Part shown: piece by piece, positions 21,501 through 34,500 of the stretch
How positions within the stretch are numbered: the stretch's first letter is position 1
Layout of the letters: every line of letters begins with the position of its first letter
Program-made: the position numbers and the translations under genes
From: Globodera rostochiensis
Taxonomy: Eukaryota; Nematoda; Chromadorea; Rhabditida; Heteroderidae
Reading direction: 5' to 3'
Assembly: GCA_018350325.1 (NCBI GenBank)
Contig: JAEVLN010000003.1
Location: 4,044,745 to 4,108,744, forward strand
Length of the DNA: 64,000 nucleotides
Notes under the pieces: model-generated
Told to the model about the DNA's origin: nothing
Database searches by the model: none
What the model saw: the letters and a program-made list of their open reading frames with translations, nothing else

Positions 21501-24106
21501 TACATTTGCTGAAAATTGTGGACGTGCCGATGCCGCAACCGACTCCGTGTGCGCATGCAACAACGGCACACTGCGAGTTCCCAACTCGGTTGGCGAGTTG
21601 GAGTGACTGCACGCGCCCCCTTCGTCGCTCATAACACCGCTGTCAGAACTGAATTATTTTAATGTAAAAGTCAAAATTGAAGGTGATTTGATTTATTTGG
21701 ATTTTTTACAAATTAAAATCGTTTAATCAAAATATAACATGAATTCAATTATCATACAAAATGCCACCTGACACTTTGACGCCCTTTCAAGCCTTTGATG
21801 GTCCCATGTTTTGTGCCAGACGACAAATTTGGAACAGCTTGAATAAAATAAAATTTAAAACATTGAAATATTATTATTTATTATTGTTGTTAATTTGTTT
21901 TACCATTTTGTCGTCCCCCGTTGTGTGCCATTGACGCGCCCTTTTTGGCCTTGCCGGTGCCACGGGTTCGGCGACGGGTCGGCCCCAACGGCTTCTCGTC
22001 CGGCCCCCGGGTGACCACCGTCCAAAAATGTCCTGCAAATTGTTATTGTTTTTATACTTTAAATTAGCCAATGTCAATTAAAAGTAATTTAATTCTGGTT
22101 TTATACTTTAAATGTGGGTTAGCCAATGTCAATTAAAAGTAATTTAATTCTTTCTGCTCACCGACGACTCCATTTGCGCTGGTCTGCTTCAGTGGCAACT
22201 TCACAAAACAGTCGTGAAGACTCAGATTGTGCCGGATTGAGTTTTGCCAGCCCCATTGATCGGATCTGCGCTGGTAGTACGGGTGAAGGTACTTGATCAC
22301 CTGGAGAGACATTTTTATCAAATTTTAAGGTCCATTCATTTTTTTGATTTTAAAATCCGTTTTTAATTTGAAAAGCCTCTTTTTTCGTGCCGTCCGCGCG
22401 ACCTGATAAATTTCGCTGAGCTTGAGGCGTCGTTCGGGACTGCTTTCAATGGCCTCGATGATCAGGTCCTTGTAACTGAGTGATGGACGCTCCTCCTTCT
22501 CATCCCCCGGCGGTTTGATCACCGGCAACGCTTTTAATGCTAAAAATAAAAATAAGAAATTATATTAAAATATTAAATGTCTCTTAAAAAGGAATCATTT
22601 TGGAAATTAAATTGCTACGGACTCTGATCAGTCGGCGTGGACGGGTCGTCGGTTGGCATTAGCAGCGAGGACGCTGTGTGGTGGTGGTGCCGTCCCCCGA
22701 CGAATGCGGCGCCGTTTACCGGTGGAATTTGAATTTGTAAATCTAAAAATAAAACAAAAAATAATATTTTGTCTGTGAATTTCGTTATTTTTTTATTTTT
22801 TTGTACCTTTTGGGGGGTCAATTTTCATGTGCATTTCTTCTTCGGCAAGTTGCTGCAGAATTTGTTGTTGTTGTTGCCGAAACAGTGAGGGAGGCGTCGT
22901 GGAGTCTTCCACAATTTCGAGCTGAGCAAAATAAAATTAATTTATTCAAATAAAAATAAAATAAAAAAAACAAAAACATTTCAAATTACAACAAATTAGA
23001 AACAAATAATGGCAAAAATATTTTGCAATATTCTTGCAAATTTTTAGCGTGAGAGAATAACAAAATGAAAGCAACAATAAATTATTGGAAATATTTGTTG
23101 ATTCCATTTAATAAAGCTATAATTGGATTTTTGCAAATATTTGGGAGGGGGGGGGGGGCTGCACAATTAATTCTTTAGGGCCTTTTGCATATTCGCTGTA
23201 TGTTTAAATTGTTGGAAGAAAATTGGAATTACTCCTCGACCCTTTGGGGACGTAAAGCCGGGAAGTAACCCCAAAGAAATTGCATATTTTTTAAATTCGA
23301 TAATAATGCACAACAAAAGATTAATTTTATACATTTTTTGACGATTGGTGCCCATTTTTAGAAAATAAGACCTGAAATTGAACTTTTTTTTGCATAAAAT
23401 TATCAGAGAAAAAAGGTCACGCTGAGGAATAAAACTATCGGTTTTTTCAAATTAAGCGCTGGGTCAAAAATGCCAACTGCCGGGGATGCTGCATATTTCG
23501 ACATTTTTATGGGAATTCCGGCCCGTTTTTTTTAATTAAAAATGTTTCTCCCCCTAAAAATGTTCAAAAAAAAAATGTTTCTCCCCCTAAAAATGTTCAA
23601 AAATAAAATAAAAAATGCCACCTTGCCCACAAAATCGTCGTCCTCATCGTCTTGCGACAGCAGTTGCTGCTTGTGCTCCAGGCGGTCCTCCTCGTCCGAG
23701 GCCAATCCGGCACTGGCACTTTTATTGTCGTCGTTGGCTTCCTGCTGCTTCATAACATTTTGCATTTGCTGCTGCTGTTGTTGTACAATTGCGCTGACAT
23801 TGGCGCTTCCAAGCGAGCAAACCTTCAAAAAAGTGGGGGGTTTGTTGGCTGAAATTTTCTCAAAACATTTTCAAATCAAAATATGTTTATTTATTTACTT
23901 CGTCGTTTGATGAAGATGATGAGGAAGAGGACACTTCGCCTTCGGCGTTATTTTGAGCAGAATTTCTGAACATTTTTTTGTTAATTTTGGAAATTCAAAT
24001 TTTTTGTTTCAAAGCGAATTCCTTACCCTTTCTGTTGCTGTTGCTGAATGGCCAACAAATGAAGTAATGGTGGGACAGACAGAATTGTTTCGCCTGCCGA
24101 TTCCAT
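18590..24106 (-). CDS. Gln-rich forkhead transcription factor
   Basis: Nuclear DNA-binding regulator. Nineteen exons all join in phase to give 833 aa: 24027-24106, 23899-23965, 23622-23822, 22807-22921, 22623-22742, 22403-22539, 22162-22300, 21904-22032, 21768-21837, 21504-21648, 21212-21349, 21030-21161, 20687-20935, 20475-20606, 20287-20391, 20127-20189, 19030-19227, 18839-18964, 18590-18745. The forkhead domain (about residues 213-295) spans exons 6-8: [20 protein letters not shown], then [25 protein letters not shown] (recognition helix) and GHFWTVV. A basic tail [12 protein letters not shown] follows, a likely nuclear signal. Poly-Gln and Asn/Ser runs fill both flanks, as in FoxP-like activators or repressors, but I see no FoxP zinc finger or leucine zipper, so the class is left open. 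The start is ATGGAATCGGCAGG after a possible acceptor. Exon 12 may extend further by using a later donor. Confidence 0.9.
19487..19519. repeat. G17-C16 homopolymer palindrome in a forkhead intron
   Basis: Seventeen G followed directly by sixteen C, in the 899-bp intron 19228-20126. It can form a perfect snap-back hairpin, and either half can form a quadruplex or triplex. C19 at 19941-19959 and C10 at 19990-19999 lie in the same intron. That intron is far longer than its neighbours and probably contains an inserted repeat (about 19300-20050). Confidence 0.9.
22045..22150. repeat. About 52-bp tandem duplication in a forkhead-domain intron
   Basis: Two copies of a segment containing GCCAATGTCAATTAAAAGTA lie in tandem in the intron between 22032 and 22162. 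Non-coding; a recent duplication. Confidence 0.8.
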
Positions 24107-26269
24107 TTGTTGCTGTCAATCAATCTGATCAGAAATCAAAAGATTAGGGGACATTTTTGTGAAAATAAAAATAAAATAAATTTATGAACAATTTTGTAGA
24201 CATTGAAAAGGCAGCTGAATTTTAGTTTGTTTTTTAATAATTTAAATTATGTTTTGATGAATTAAATCAAAACATTTTAAGTTCATTACTTTTTGTCGCC
24301 TCTGATAAATGAAGAGAGAATTTTTAAGGAAATAATAAATGCCGAATTTTATATTCTGTACGCTGATGTTCAGAATTATCTGCTGAAATAAAAAACTAAT
24401 AAATTGTCAATTAATGAGGGTACAAATTGTGCAAATGAATTTATTTAATTTGATCAATGGTCAGTCAGTCACAACAGAAGCAATTAAGAAAGTATTTTGA
24501 ATGATTAAATCAATCAATGTTTGGCTATGGGATCAGACCATTTTCAAAAATGGACCACAAAAATTCGCTTATGGGGGGACATTAATAAACAAATTATCCA
24601 TTTAAAATAATAATAATCCCCCAACTTTGAAGAGAAATAAATGCACGCCGTCCCCGTCGTCTTTACCTCATAGAAGACGAACGATTAAATAAATTTGCGG
24701 ACATTTCCCCCCCCCCCCCCCCCCGTCAATCAAATTGTATTTATTTTTGATGGAATGTAAAAAATGACAAAATTACCTATTGATATATAAATTTATTCAC
24801 TAATTTTTGAATTATTATCCATCAGAACGCATTATAATGGGTAAATGAAATGGCCTAATTTGACAAACAAATCTTCTCTAATATTTGGCCATTTGTTTGT
24901 CACTAATTGGACAACCAAAAACAAATCTGAAAATTTGGCATTTTCCATACTCCGGAGCCCTAAAGCCGTTGCCCCCATGGGTTCCCCCTGTTTTCTGTCC
25001 CCCTCCCCCTGGGGGGAAGTGCTTCTTTCTCCACCGGCCGAAAATTAGGCCAAAGTGTGTCAAAGTCAGCACCAGAAGACGGTCGGGCGGTCGGTCTTTG
25101 TGCATTGTTTGCATTGTGTTTTGTTGCCCACTCCCAACCCCCCCCCCCCCTTTTGGCCCCATTCCATTGTTCGTGCCCCAAATTTTTCTATGGGGTGTAG
25201 CGACCAGTTCCGCGCTCTGCTCGTCTGTCTACCGCACACTGTTTTGCCCCTGTTTTTGCCTTATTCCATTCGGGAGGCTTATTGTCCGTTCTCTCCGCGC
25301 TGCTCGTCTGGCCCGCGTTCTCGCCACACTGTTTCTCCCCCTCCCTCCCCCCCAGCGCTGTTTTTGCCTCCTCTCCCCTTAGGGTGCGCGTCGTCCCATT
25401 CATTGTTCGTTCGGCCCACGAGGAAAGCCCTGGAGCTATTGTTTTTTGAGGAGGACCTTACAACGCACAATAACACCCCCCCCCCCCCCCACAAACTCTT
25501 TGTTGTCCTCCGCCCCCACGGGGATAAATAACCGGTCAAAATGACGACGCAACCCAAGCGTGACCTAATTTTCTGGAACCTCTCTAGGGTTGTTAAAAAA
25601 CTTTCTGGAACGTTGGGGGGGGGTGAAAAAGATTGGGCTATTGAAAACAATTTTTTGTGAGATTTTTAAAAATAAATAATCAAATAATGAGCGAGCGGCT
25701 GGCTGATGCATTTCTTGATTTAGTATAGAATCTGTTAATTTTTTTTATAGAAATTTTGTGCAAAAAATCAAAAACAAATTATCTGTCATTTATTCGCGCA
25801 CATAGGTATGCCCGCAAAATTCTTACGTGTCAAGTACATGCCGAATTGGATTTCGACCCCAGCAGATTTGCCATATTCTACAATATATAATATACCGGTA
25901 TACGTTAATGGATATTTTTCCCTAAAAAATACAAGTTTTTGCTAAAATCATCATTATGTATTCGAAATCCAATTGGACATGCCTTCTGACCTCCATTATG
26001 AAAAGATTAAGTTTTCTCAAAATATTTCATAAAAAGGAGGAGAGGTTTTGGTGCCTCTGCCCTCAGGCAATTTTCGTGTGCATATTGCCTGAGGGCATAT
26101 TTTTATAAATATGTTTGTTCGTCGCGTTTTCGGAGGAGACTGACTGATGAAAATGTAACAATAATAAAGACAATAAAATATCAAATACTATTCAAAAATA
26201 ATAATAATTTGCCGTTGGCTGTGTGTGTTACAAATGTTGTAATCGCGGTGAGGGAGTGCGTTGAACAGA
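24107..26269. other. Gene-poor upstream region of the forkhead gene
   Basis: No exon accepted. A GC-rich, CpG-containing, C-run-rich stretch at about 24950-25560 interrupts AT-rich DNA; its open frames are low-complexity Pro/Pro-Leu reads without motifs. C18 at 24707-24724, C13 at 25138-25150 and C15 at 25476-25490. It could contain forkhead promoter and enhancer DNA, but I cannot point to a defined site. Confidence 0.5.
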
Positions 26270-26303
26270 GAGAGCAGCACAACCCGAAGATAATGAGCGT
26301 GAT

Positions 26304-26690
26304 GAATATAGTGCAAATGAGAGAGAAAGTGGGGGTAGAGAAATCAGAAGGTGTAGAGGCATAGAGACAGACAGTGAGGGCAAATATAGTGCAAAATGAG
26401 AGAGAAAGTGGAGGGAGAGAAGTCAGAGAAGGTGTAGAGAGCATAGAGACAGACAGTGAGGGCAAATATAGTGCAAAATGAGAGAGAAAGTGGAGGGAGA
26501 GAAGTCAGAGAAGGTGTAGAGAGCATAGAGACAGACAGTGAGGGCAAATATAGTGCAAAATGAGAGAGAAAGTGGAGGTAGAGAAGTCGGAAGGTGTAGA
26601 GAGTATAGAAGCGTGACAGACAGTGAGAGAAAATATAGTGCAAAATGAGAGAGAAAGTGGAGATAGAGAAGTCAGAAGGAAACGTGACAG
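26304..26690. repeat. Tandem repeat, about 82-bp unit, five copies
   Basis: Units begin near AGTGCAAAATGAGAGAGAAA and contain AGACAGACAGTGAG; copies start near 26304, 26385, 26468, 26551 and 26635. Purine-rich, minisatellite type. The apparent minus-strand open frames are produced by the repeat. Confidence 0.9.
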
Positions 26691-26699
26691 ACACGCGTC

Positions 26700-27568
26700 G
26701 GGAAAAGGCAACGGTAATTACTAATTAGCTAATTGAGTCGGCATAAAGAGGCCCAACAAAGCGCCATTATTTTTCGTCTGGACAAAAGTATTATTTTTAG
26801 AAAAAGGAGCGGAAAAAATTGGGTTAGGTAAATGTCAAATTTTGGCTTTGTTTAGAGAATCTTTATTAATGAAAAATTATTAAGGCTTGTCGAAAATTCA
26901 TTCTTCAAAAATAAATCTTTTAGATTATGTGGGCATAAAAATATTAATGTTAATAAAAAGTATTGTTAGGCTTATAAAAAAAGAATTTTTTGATTTTCGC
27001 GATTTTTCTCATTTTCAAAGAAACAAAGAAATAATATAAATTAATGGCATTCATTATTCATTCATTCAATGTTTGTTGGCGAAGGCACGCAACATTATTA
27101 TTTTTGTTTTGCTAAAAATAAATAAAATGCGCACTTGCCACGTGAAATTGATTAAAGGCTAAAGCAGAATTTGAGCATGAATTGCATTATTTAAAATAAT
27201 AATATTAATAAATGTAAAAATATTATACAATTTACAGATTTTATTTTAAAAATGGGCTTAGTTCAGTCTATGTAAGTACAATAAATTCGCACTTTTTACC
27301 GCATTTTAAAATGTAAAAATTGGAGGTGTTCAACGAAAGTTTTGGCACAAAATGTGTCGCCCCGTTAATTTAATTGGGCTATTGGCATTTTGTGAATGAA
27401 TTTTTGGGGGAAGAAAAGTGCACAAATTCTGTGGACAGCAGCCGCATAAAAGCAGACACAAAAAAACTGTTCTCGGAAAGTCACACAAATTGGTTGGTTG
27501 GTTGATGGTCTCGACAAGAAAAATGTAAATGGAACACTTTTTGTCTGGGCAACCGCCAAACATTTAAT
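26700..27568. other. Non-coding AT-rich DNA
   Basis: No exon, RNA gene or clear repeat seen. Confidence 0.4.
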
Positions 27569-27626
27569 TGGCATTATTCGTCCATTGGCATTATTCGTCC
27601 AATGGCATTATTCGTCCATTGGCATT
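27569..27626. repeat. 19-bp tandem repeat, about three and a half copies
   Basis: Unit close to GGCATTATTCGTCCATT, in one orientation, with one variant (CCAAT instead of CCATT). Similar in size and style to the satellite blocks of the fold-back elements, but with no inverted partner. Confidence 0.8.
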
Positions 27627-30600
27627 CTGTTCGCGCAACACAAAACCTTGTGGGCGGCGGGGAGAAGGGCAAATTGTCGCTTTCACATGGCAACAAAAAA
27701 TATTTCTTTTGTATTTATGCGGGCGCCTCCCCTCCCCCCAATTCGGGTTACTGTAAGAGCAGAGAATATTAAATTTGCCCTGCGGGGTGCGCGCGAGTTC
27801 AGAGAATGGGAAAATAAATTTGGCAGGCAATTCGTTTCGATTTAAACAAAAAATAGTTTTTGCGCCTTAAATGATTTGAACATGCACAAAAACAAATATT
27901 TTTTGAAAGTTAAAAATGCGCGAAAATTAATAAAATAAAATAGAGAAACATTTTGAAGAAAATGATTATTTTTACAAAGATTTTATCGCTAAAATTTGTT
28001 AGTTTTGTTTCTTTGTGTGTGGAAGACGACTTTTGTGTCTTTGGCGGATGAATGAACATATTCCGCGCCCCGCCCAGGCGCGTTCAGTCGGTCGATCAGT
28101 CAGTTCAGTCATTTCAGTAAAGAAATGTCTTTCGTCCTTATCAATTTTTGGTCCCAATTGTACCGAAACATTAAACGAATTGAATTTGATGGGCACCAAA
28201 AAAAACCGAAAATAGAGGCGGCCAACGAGCGGTGGCCCCCCCCCCCCCCCCACTAAACATTTTTGCGACGACCCAAAAATTTCTTGTGACGGCCGGCCAC
28301 TTTCGGTGATTCAATTTGAATCCCCCCGCATAATTTTCGTGTGATTTGATAAGAAAAAAAGTGAACTGATCAAGCGGCAGGCAGCAGCACAATTTGGAGG
28401 GGTGTCATTGAAATTGGAAAAGGCCAAAAAATGTTTCAGTGAACACATTTTTCCTTTTACATTTGGCCCCGGAACAATACAACTCGTGACCAGAAATTGT
28501 TGGGGGGGGGGGGAGGGGGCCAACAAATGGAGGTTCCGTTGTCGGGTTGGTTGATGTTATCGCAAAAATTGCCAATTTCTTGTACATATATATTTATTTA
28601 TATGTAAAGTAATTGAAAATACATAAAACATTTTTGTTTGGGGAACTGTACGAATTTCGAATTTGGCACACTATTTTTACAAAGTTATGGGCCCTCCCCC
28701 GCCTACAAAGTGCGTCTGGACTTTCAGTCGGTGTCCATTTAAAATTGAAATTTATTTTTGCCCTTATCCAATTTTTGCTAAAAAAAATTGCCAACATTTT
28801 CGGGGACTATCAAAAATCGCTTTTCCCCTCAAATGCGTAAAAGTGTGCAAGCACCGAGTGAATGGATCGCCGGGGGGGGGGGCAAAGCAAAGCACAACAA
28901 CCAACTTTTTTGTTCTTCCGCTCTCATCCGTCCATTCCCCCCCCCCATATTATTATTATTTTATTATTCTTTGCGGCTCTCCGGGAAAGAGACAAAGTGA
29001 CTCGGACTGTGTGATTTGTTGTACATATTTTCTAAGAGAATAAATACAAATCAAATCGAATGGAATGGAATGGAATGGAATGGTTGGAGGTGGTTGTGGG
29101 GGTGGACATATGGACAGGACAGGACGGGGCGGGGACGGACAATGGACGACGGCAAAACGGCAGGGAAATAATAAATAAATATTATGAAAATTTTTGAAAG
29201 AATTAGAAAAAGACGAAATGATTACATTTAAGCCCCAAAGTTTAAGGCAAAAATGGACCATTAAAGGGCCAAAAGCGAATGAATGGACTAAAAAAAGAGC
29301 GATTTTTTTTTTCATTTTTAGTTTTTGTAATTTTTTAAAAAAAAGTTTTGTTGTTTTGATTTTAAGAAATGTGTAATTCTTTTTTTGAATGATTTTGTTC
29401 GCCTGATGTGCAACTGTCGGGAGGAAGAAATGAAATGACTTTTTTCGTAAATTGAAAGTGTCATTTGTCCGTCAGTTGTTGAGCACAATGTTTAGCCCCC
29501 CCCCCCCCACAAAATTTGTTTTTTTGAAAAGGCCCGCCAAATGGTTAAATTAAATAACACAAAAACAAAATTTTGTCATTTTTTTAAATTAATTTTTTTG
29601 TGGTATTTTCAACATAATATTTTTATTTGTTTTGTCATTATCATTTTGTCATTTTAGACACATTGGGCAAAGGGTGGGGGGAGGGGTGAGTGATTTTGCC
29701 CTTAGCCATAAATCCATTTTGCCCGAGGGGATGCACTGCACAAATGTCAAAAGCGTATTGTTTGTTTGGTTATTATTTGCGTTTGCCTACAAAAATTGCC
29801 TGGAGCGTTAAACACGCGACAATTATTGTTGTGTAAGTAAATACAATTATTTTGCGCCTCCGGGGAAAAGTGCAAGTGCACAATTTGGTTGAAGAAACAT
29901 TTACGAGACACGGAAATTAATGAAATGTGTATCAATTCGAATCCCAAAATAACGTAATTAAGCTCGGAAATCCCAAAATTATTAACACTTCAATAAGAGA
30001 AATATAAGCTGAAAATACTTTTTTTTTTTTGTTGTAATAATCAGACAATTGTCGGTGACTAAACAACAAAATTAATTTTCCGGGAAAGAAAAATTGACCT
30101 TTTCATCGTTTTCCCATGCCCTCCCCCCCCCCGGGCGTGCCCTGTTTTTCAATCAGCCGGTGGAAGGATGGAAGCGGGAGGGGGGGGGGGGGGAACTTGT
30201 TTACGCACTTTTTGTCTCGACGGCTCGCAAAACACGTCTGCCGACGCGAGACTCGTCGAGAGCGGCTGCCCCCCGAGGGGCAATGGATGTGAATAAAATT
30301 TCGCGTCCAATTATTTGCTCCCGACGGGGTGTGTGTGTTTTGGCGCCATTCTCTGCGCCATTGTCTGTCTCTCTGTTCGTCTTGCCCTCCCGCTTTTAGC
30401 AGTCTCAGTCTCTAACTTCTCTCTGTCCGTCTAAGCCTCTCATTTTGTTAACTCCCTCCCTGCACTCTCTCTCTCTCTCTCTCTCTCTCGCTCGTTGAGA
30501 CTCCAAAATCATTTCATTTTATTTATCCCCTAGGGCGTCAAATAACAAAAACGTGTTTTGTTGTTGACCCCCCCCCCCCTCACCGCTTCTCCCCCAAATT

Positions 30601-31250
30601 TTTCGCGTGACACACGAGGATGGAAAATATATAACATTTAAGGGCGGTGAATGCAATGGAATGATATGTAAAACAACACCAAAGCACGAAAAAAAACTGA
30701 AAAACAACCAAAATATACAAAAAATTAACACGACATTAATTTAAATACTTATTAAATAAAAAAGACAGGTGAGTTATTGTAATTATATTCTCAACGTCCT
30801 TATTTTGTCCTTTTTTATTGGGTACGGAGAATTTCCATAAAATTTTAATCTAATGCCATAATTTTATCAAATTTTCCTTATTTTGAATCCCTAAATCTTA
30901 TTTTTGATCTTTGACGTCCCTCAAGGGATAGGTGCTAAAATGGGCATCAAAATAACCAAATTCTTTTTATAGGCGCTAAATAGTCGCTTTTTGGGGGAGA
31001 GGCTGAAAATCAAAATTCGAAAAATAAGGACAAAATAAGGACGGAGGCCGCAAATAAGGACAAATCTTACAAATAAGGACAAATACGGCCTCTGCGAGGG
31101 CTTACGGTTTTTCGGCAAATTTTTGTGTAAGTTAAAGCAGCAAATCAAAATGTGCGAACACGTGGGAGGGAAGGCGGCTACGCGGCTACGGCCAGGCTAC
31201 ATTTTGTGAACGGATTATTTAAATTGTTGGGTGGTGGAAGGAACAAACAA
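27627..31250. other. Gene-poor region with G/C tracts and microsatellites
   Basis: No convincing exon. It contains C16 at 28236-28251, G12 near 28502, G11 near 28872, C10 near 28937, C13 near 29496, C10 near 30123, G14 at about 30180-30193 and C12 near 30568. (GGAAT)n lies at 29058-29080 and (CT)n at about 30466-30490. The stretch 30100-30420 is GC-richer, but its open frame has no motif. Confidence 0.5.
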
Positions 31251-31256
31251 GATATT

Positions 31257-31316
31257 AGGGTAGGACGGGACGGGATTTCCCGGTTTTCCCAAAAGTCCCG
31301 GTCCCGTCCTACTCTA
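31257..31316. repeat. Short member of the CCGGGAC inverted-repeat family
   Basis: GGACGGGACGGGATTTCCCG and its mirror ...CCCGGTCCCGTCC make a roughly 60-bp palindrome. Same family as the repeats at 36549, 39134, 44875 and 45360. Confidence 0.7.
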
Positions 31317-31364
31317 CAAGATACTATAAAAGCTCTAATTTGTTGAAACAAAATTCGTTTTTAA

Positions 31365-31530
31365 AAAGTTAATGTGAAAAAACACCCAACATCCGGGGGT
31401 TTTCATAGTTTTATTCAAATAACTTTTTCACGAATTCTCTAATTGTTTAGCTTTGGTCTAACTATAGCTTTTAAAAGCTTACAGCCTTCGAATTGCATCT
31501 TGTTTGTTTGATTTGGTTAAGTTTAAATTC
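31365..31530. repeat. Dispersed copy of the interior of element D
   Basis: About 165 bp resembles 15112-15300 of element D (shared blocks GTGAAAAA.ACACCCAA, AACTTTTT.ACGAATT and ATAGCTTTTAAAAGCTTA) but lacks the CACTTCAGTGCC satellites. This shows that the core exists without that terminal repeat. Confidence 0.75.
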
Positions 31531-34500
31531 AAATTCAAAATTTGCTGCATTGAACTAATGTGTCCCTCCTACACACAACTTTCGTTTACCCAAATTAACT
31601 GGGGAGAATTTAAATACTGCAAAATTTGGCGGTACTGAATAGGCCAGGCTGAACTGTCCCAGACACTTAAATTAAGCGTCCATTGTGTGTGTGTGGGTGG
31701 TAAGTGGCAAAAAAGTGGTCATCACAAAGAATATTCTATATGAAACAAATAAACACGTTATTTAGGCAATTTGATGACGACAGTTTTGACATTCTGATGA
31801 AAAATAATCCGTAAATTCAGCAGATTTACAGCTTTTTTTAATCCAAAGATGTTGGACTAAATGAAAGTAAAAGCTTTTGTAATTTGGTGGAATCTTTCAT
31901 TCAAAATGACAAAAAGTTAAAATCGTTTGGTTAAATTTTTCTTTTTGGCAAAATTTTAAATTTTATTTGGCAATTAAAAGCATTTGGACTTTGCCTCTCT
32001 TTTTTGGACAGGAATTAATGTGGAAAACAAAAATCTTTGGCCTAAAGCTAAAATTGAAGTCATGTGCCGTCTGCCCAACGGTGGACGGAGGGCACAGAAA
32101 ATTGATGCTCAAGCAACGCTAATTGCCCCCCTCAGGCAAAAAGGCAACTTTGAAATTTGGCGCCCCAGGGGACTACGGACGGAACGCCAAATTGGGGGAA
32201 AATGTAATGCAAGAATATGACGCAAAAGCAAAAGAGTTGGTCGGGACCGCAATTGGTACTGAAATTTTATTTTGAGACTCAAAATGTGGTCACGTTTTTC
32301 TTTTCAAAAATCCGGATGCCTTACTAACGAAAGGAAGCAAAAGTAAAAAACGTAATTGCAAATTAAAGGATTTAAAAATTCATAAAATTGAGTTTTGGTA
32401 TTTGCTAAATTCTAAATACCTAATTTGCAAAGCCTTTTTGAAACAATTAAAAATCAACGGAAATGTATTTAAAATATTTTCAAATTTTTTCCTAAATGGC
32501 TTCAATCCTAAATAAACATTGGGCAATGTTTCGAAATTTAAAATCGTGCTTTAAATTTTGGCGTTTTGTTTGCACTGCTGGCCGAAAAAGAGATCGAATT
32601 TAAATATACATATATATACCTATATATATATATATATATGTATATGTATATACATTATATGTATATATGCTTATGGATTCATAAAATACAATTTAAAAGA
32701 AAAAACTCTGTAAATGACACTTGCCCCAAATTCATTATCATAAATTTAAAAAACATTTAAAAACTTTCCAAAATTAAATAAAATTTTAGGAAAAAACAAT
32801 TTTGAAATATATTTAAATGGAAAAACAAATTTTGGTGTATTTTCTCGCTGACAAAAAGCTTTGGCCCTCGCTGGAATAATTCTCTTTTTTTTTTTGTGAA
32901 TTTTGTTTGTTCTTCGGCCTTCGGAGTATTTTCGAAAAGCGCGACGAACCAACCCAACTGAGCTCCCCCCCGGCTAGTGAGGCCAATTTTGTTTGCTTTT
33001 CATTTTGCCCGCGGGGGCCTAAAATCAAAGAATATATTTTCACTGCGAGAGACCAAAAATATATTTTTGTCTGAAAAAAAAGAAGAAGAATTTATTATTT
33101 GCTCATCAACAGTTGCAAAAGGCAAAAGGTTGCTTTTTACCTGAAAATGTTGGAAAAACAATTTTATTAAATTTTGAAATGCACTTAACAATTGTACAAA
33201 TTGGTTTAATTCAATTTAAAAAAACAGTTGAATTGTATTTTAACGTTTTTTTCTGATTTTTAATGACATTTTGATTAAGCGCAATGATGTCACTCATTTC
33301 ATTCGTTTGTCTGCTTTTTCATTAGCATTTTTAATATATGCGCGCTTACAAAATTGGCAAATGCCCTCTTCCGTCCCCTGCCATTGAGACGGAGTGAAAT
33401 AATGCGCGAGTAAATTGGCGTCGTGTGACGGCCCGCCGACCGACCGACGACACCCGCGGCGCGCGCGCGCGTGCGGCAGATTGTCTTGCAAGAAAAAATG
33501 TTTCTTGTCTCAAACCGGCACAATTTTAATTAATTATTGAGGGCGTCTACAACCAAAAATTTGTACAAATTTAGAAAATGACGATAAATTTTAGTTTTTT
33601 GGGCGTGCAAATTATTTTTTTGCAACAAATTTTTTGGCTGGCCCAAAAATTGTGCGCGCAAAAAGTGCCATTGCGCGTGACCGACCCCCCAAAAGTGTTG
33701 GTTGGACAAAATGAGACAGAACAAATTACGATTACGTTTTTAAGAGATGGATTACACTGAATGCGGACAGAGCCTCTGGCAAAAGAATCCGGATATGAAA
33801 AATCCGAGGATTATCCGGAATTTGGGGGCACTGAAAGGAGGGGAGGGGGAACGCGTGTTAAAACAGTTCTTTAGTTTGGGACGGATTTTGCGGAGATGAG
33901 ACGCGAAATGCGTTGAAAGTTATTTTGGGCAATTGCCGGTTTATGAATGAATATGGCGCCTCGGGGGATTGCGAAGAGAATGCCGTAGGCAAAATGCACT
34001 GAAAGTGTCACAAAAGCGAAAGAAGTACGTAAATGCTAAAAAATGTTCAAAATAAAGCATAAAAAATAAGTTTGCATCAAAAATGAGCAAAAAAAAAGTT
34101 GGCACTTTTTCAGAAAATTTATTAAAATGCAATTTTAATTAATAAAATTCCAAAAATGTATTGTTTCCTCAATTTATTTTTTCGCAGTCGAAATAAAGCA
34201 ACAAACGCCCATTTCTTGTGAAAATTCCCGAGAGAGTTGGGGGGGGGGGGGGGACATTTTCTTTTAATTATTTATGCATTTAAAGCGTCCTCACCACTCT
34301 GGTTCGTGCACTGAACGAGGAACAAAAACAGCGAACAATAATTTATTGAAAAAACCAACAAATTTTGTTTGAAAACTTTAGAAAATCTCAAAAAATGCCT
34401 ATATAAATGTTTCTTTGATTTTAAAGGTTTAAAAAAGTCATAAAAACGGAATTTATGCCATCACAATGCATTTGGTTTTTTTGTTACAAATTTTGTCACA

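Noticed and set aside
24885..25531. Long Pro/Cys-rich frames in the GC-rich stretch
   Set aside because: Depend on C runs, lack splice context and motifs; all three frames are equally open.
26181..26711. Minus-strand frames with repeated SLSFC..FALTVCLYA
   Set aside because: Generated by the 82-bp tandem repeat, which stays open in several frames.
27498..27845. 115-codon frame over the 19-bp repeat
   Set aside because: Starts by chance, crosses the tandem repeat and shows no domain.
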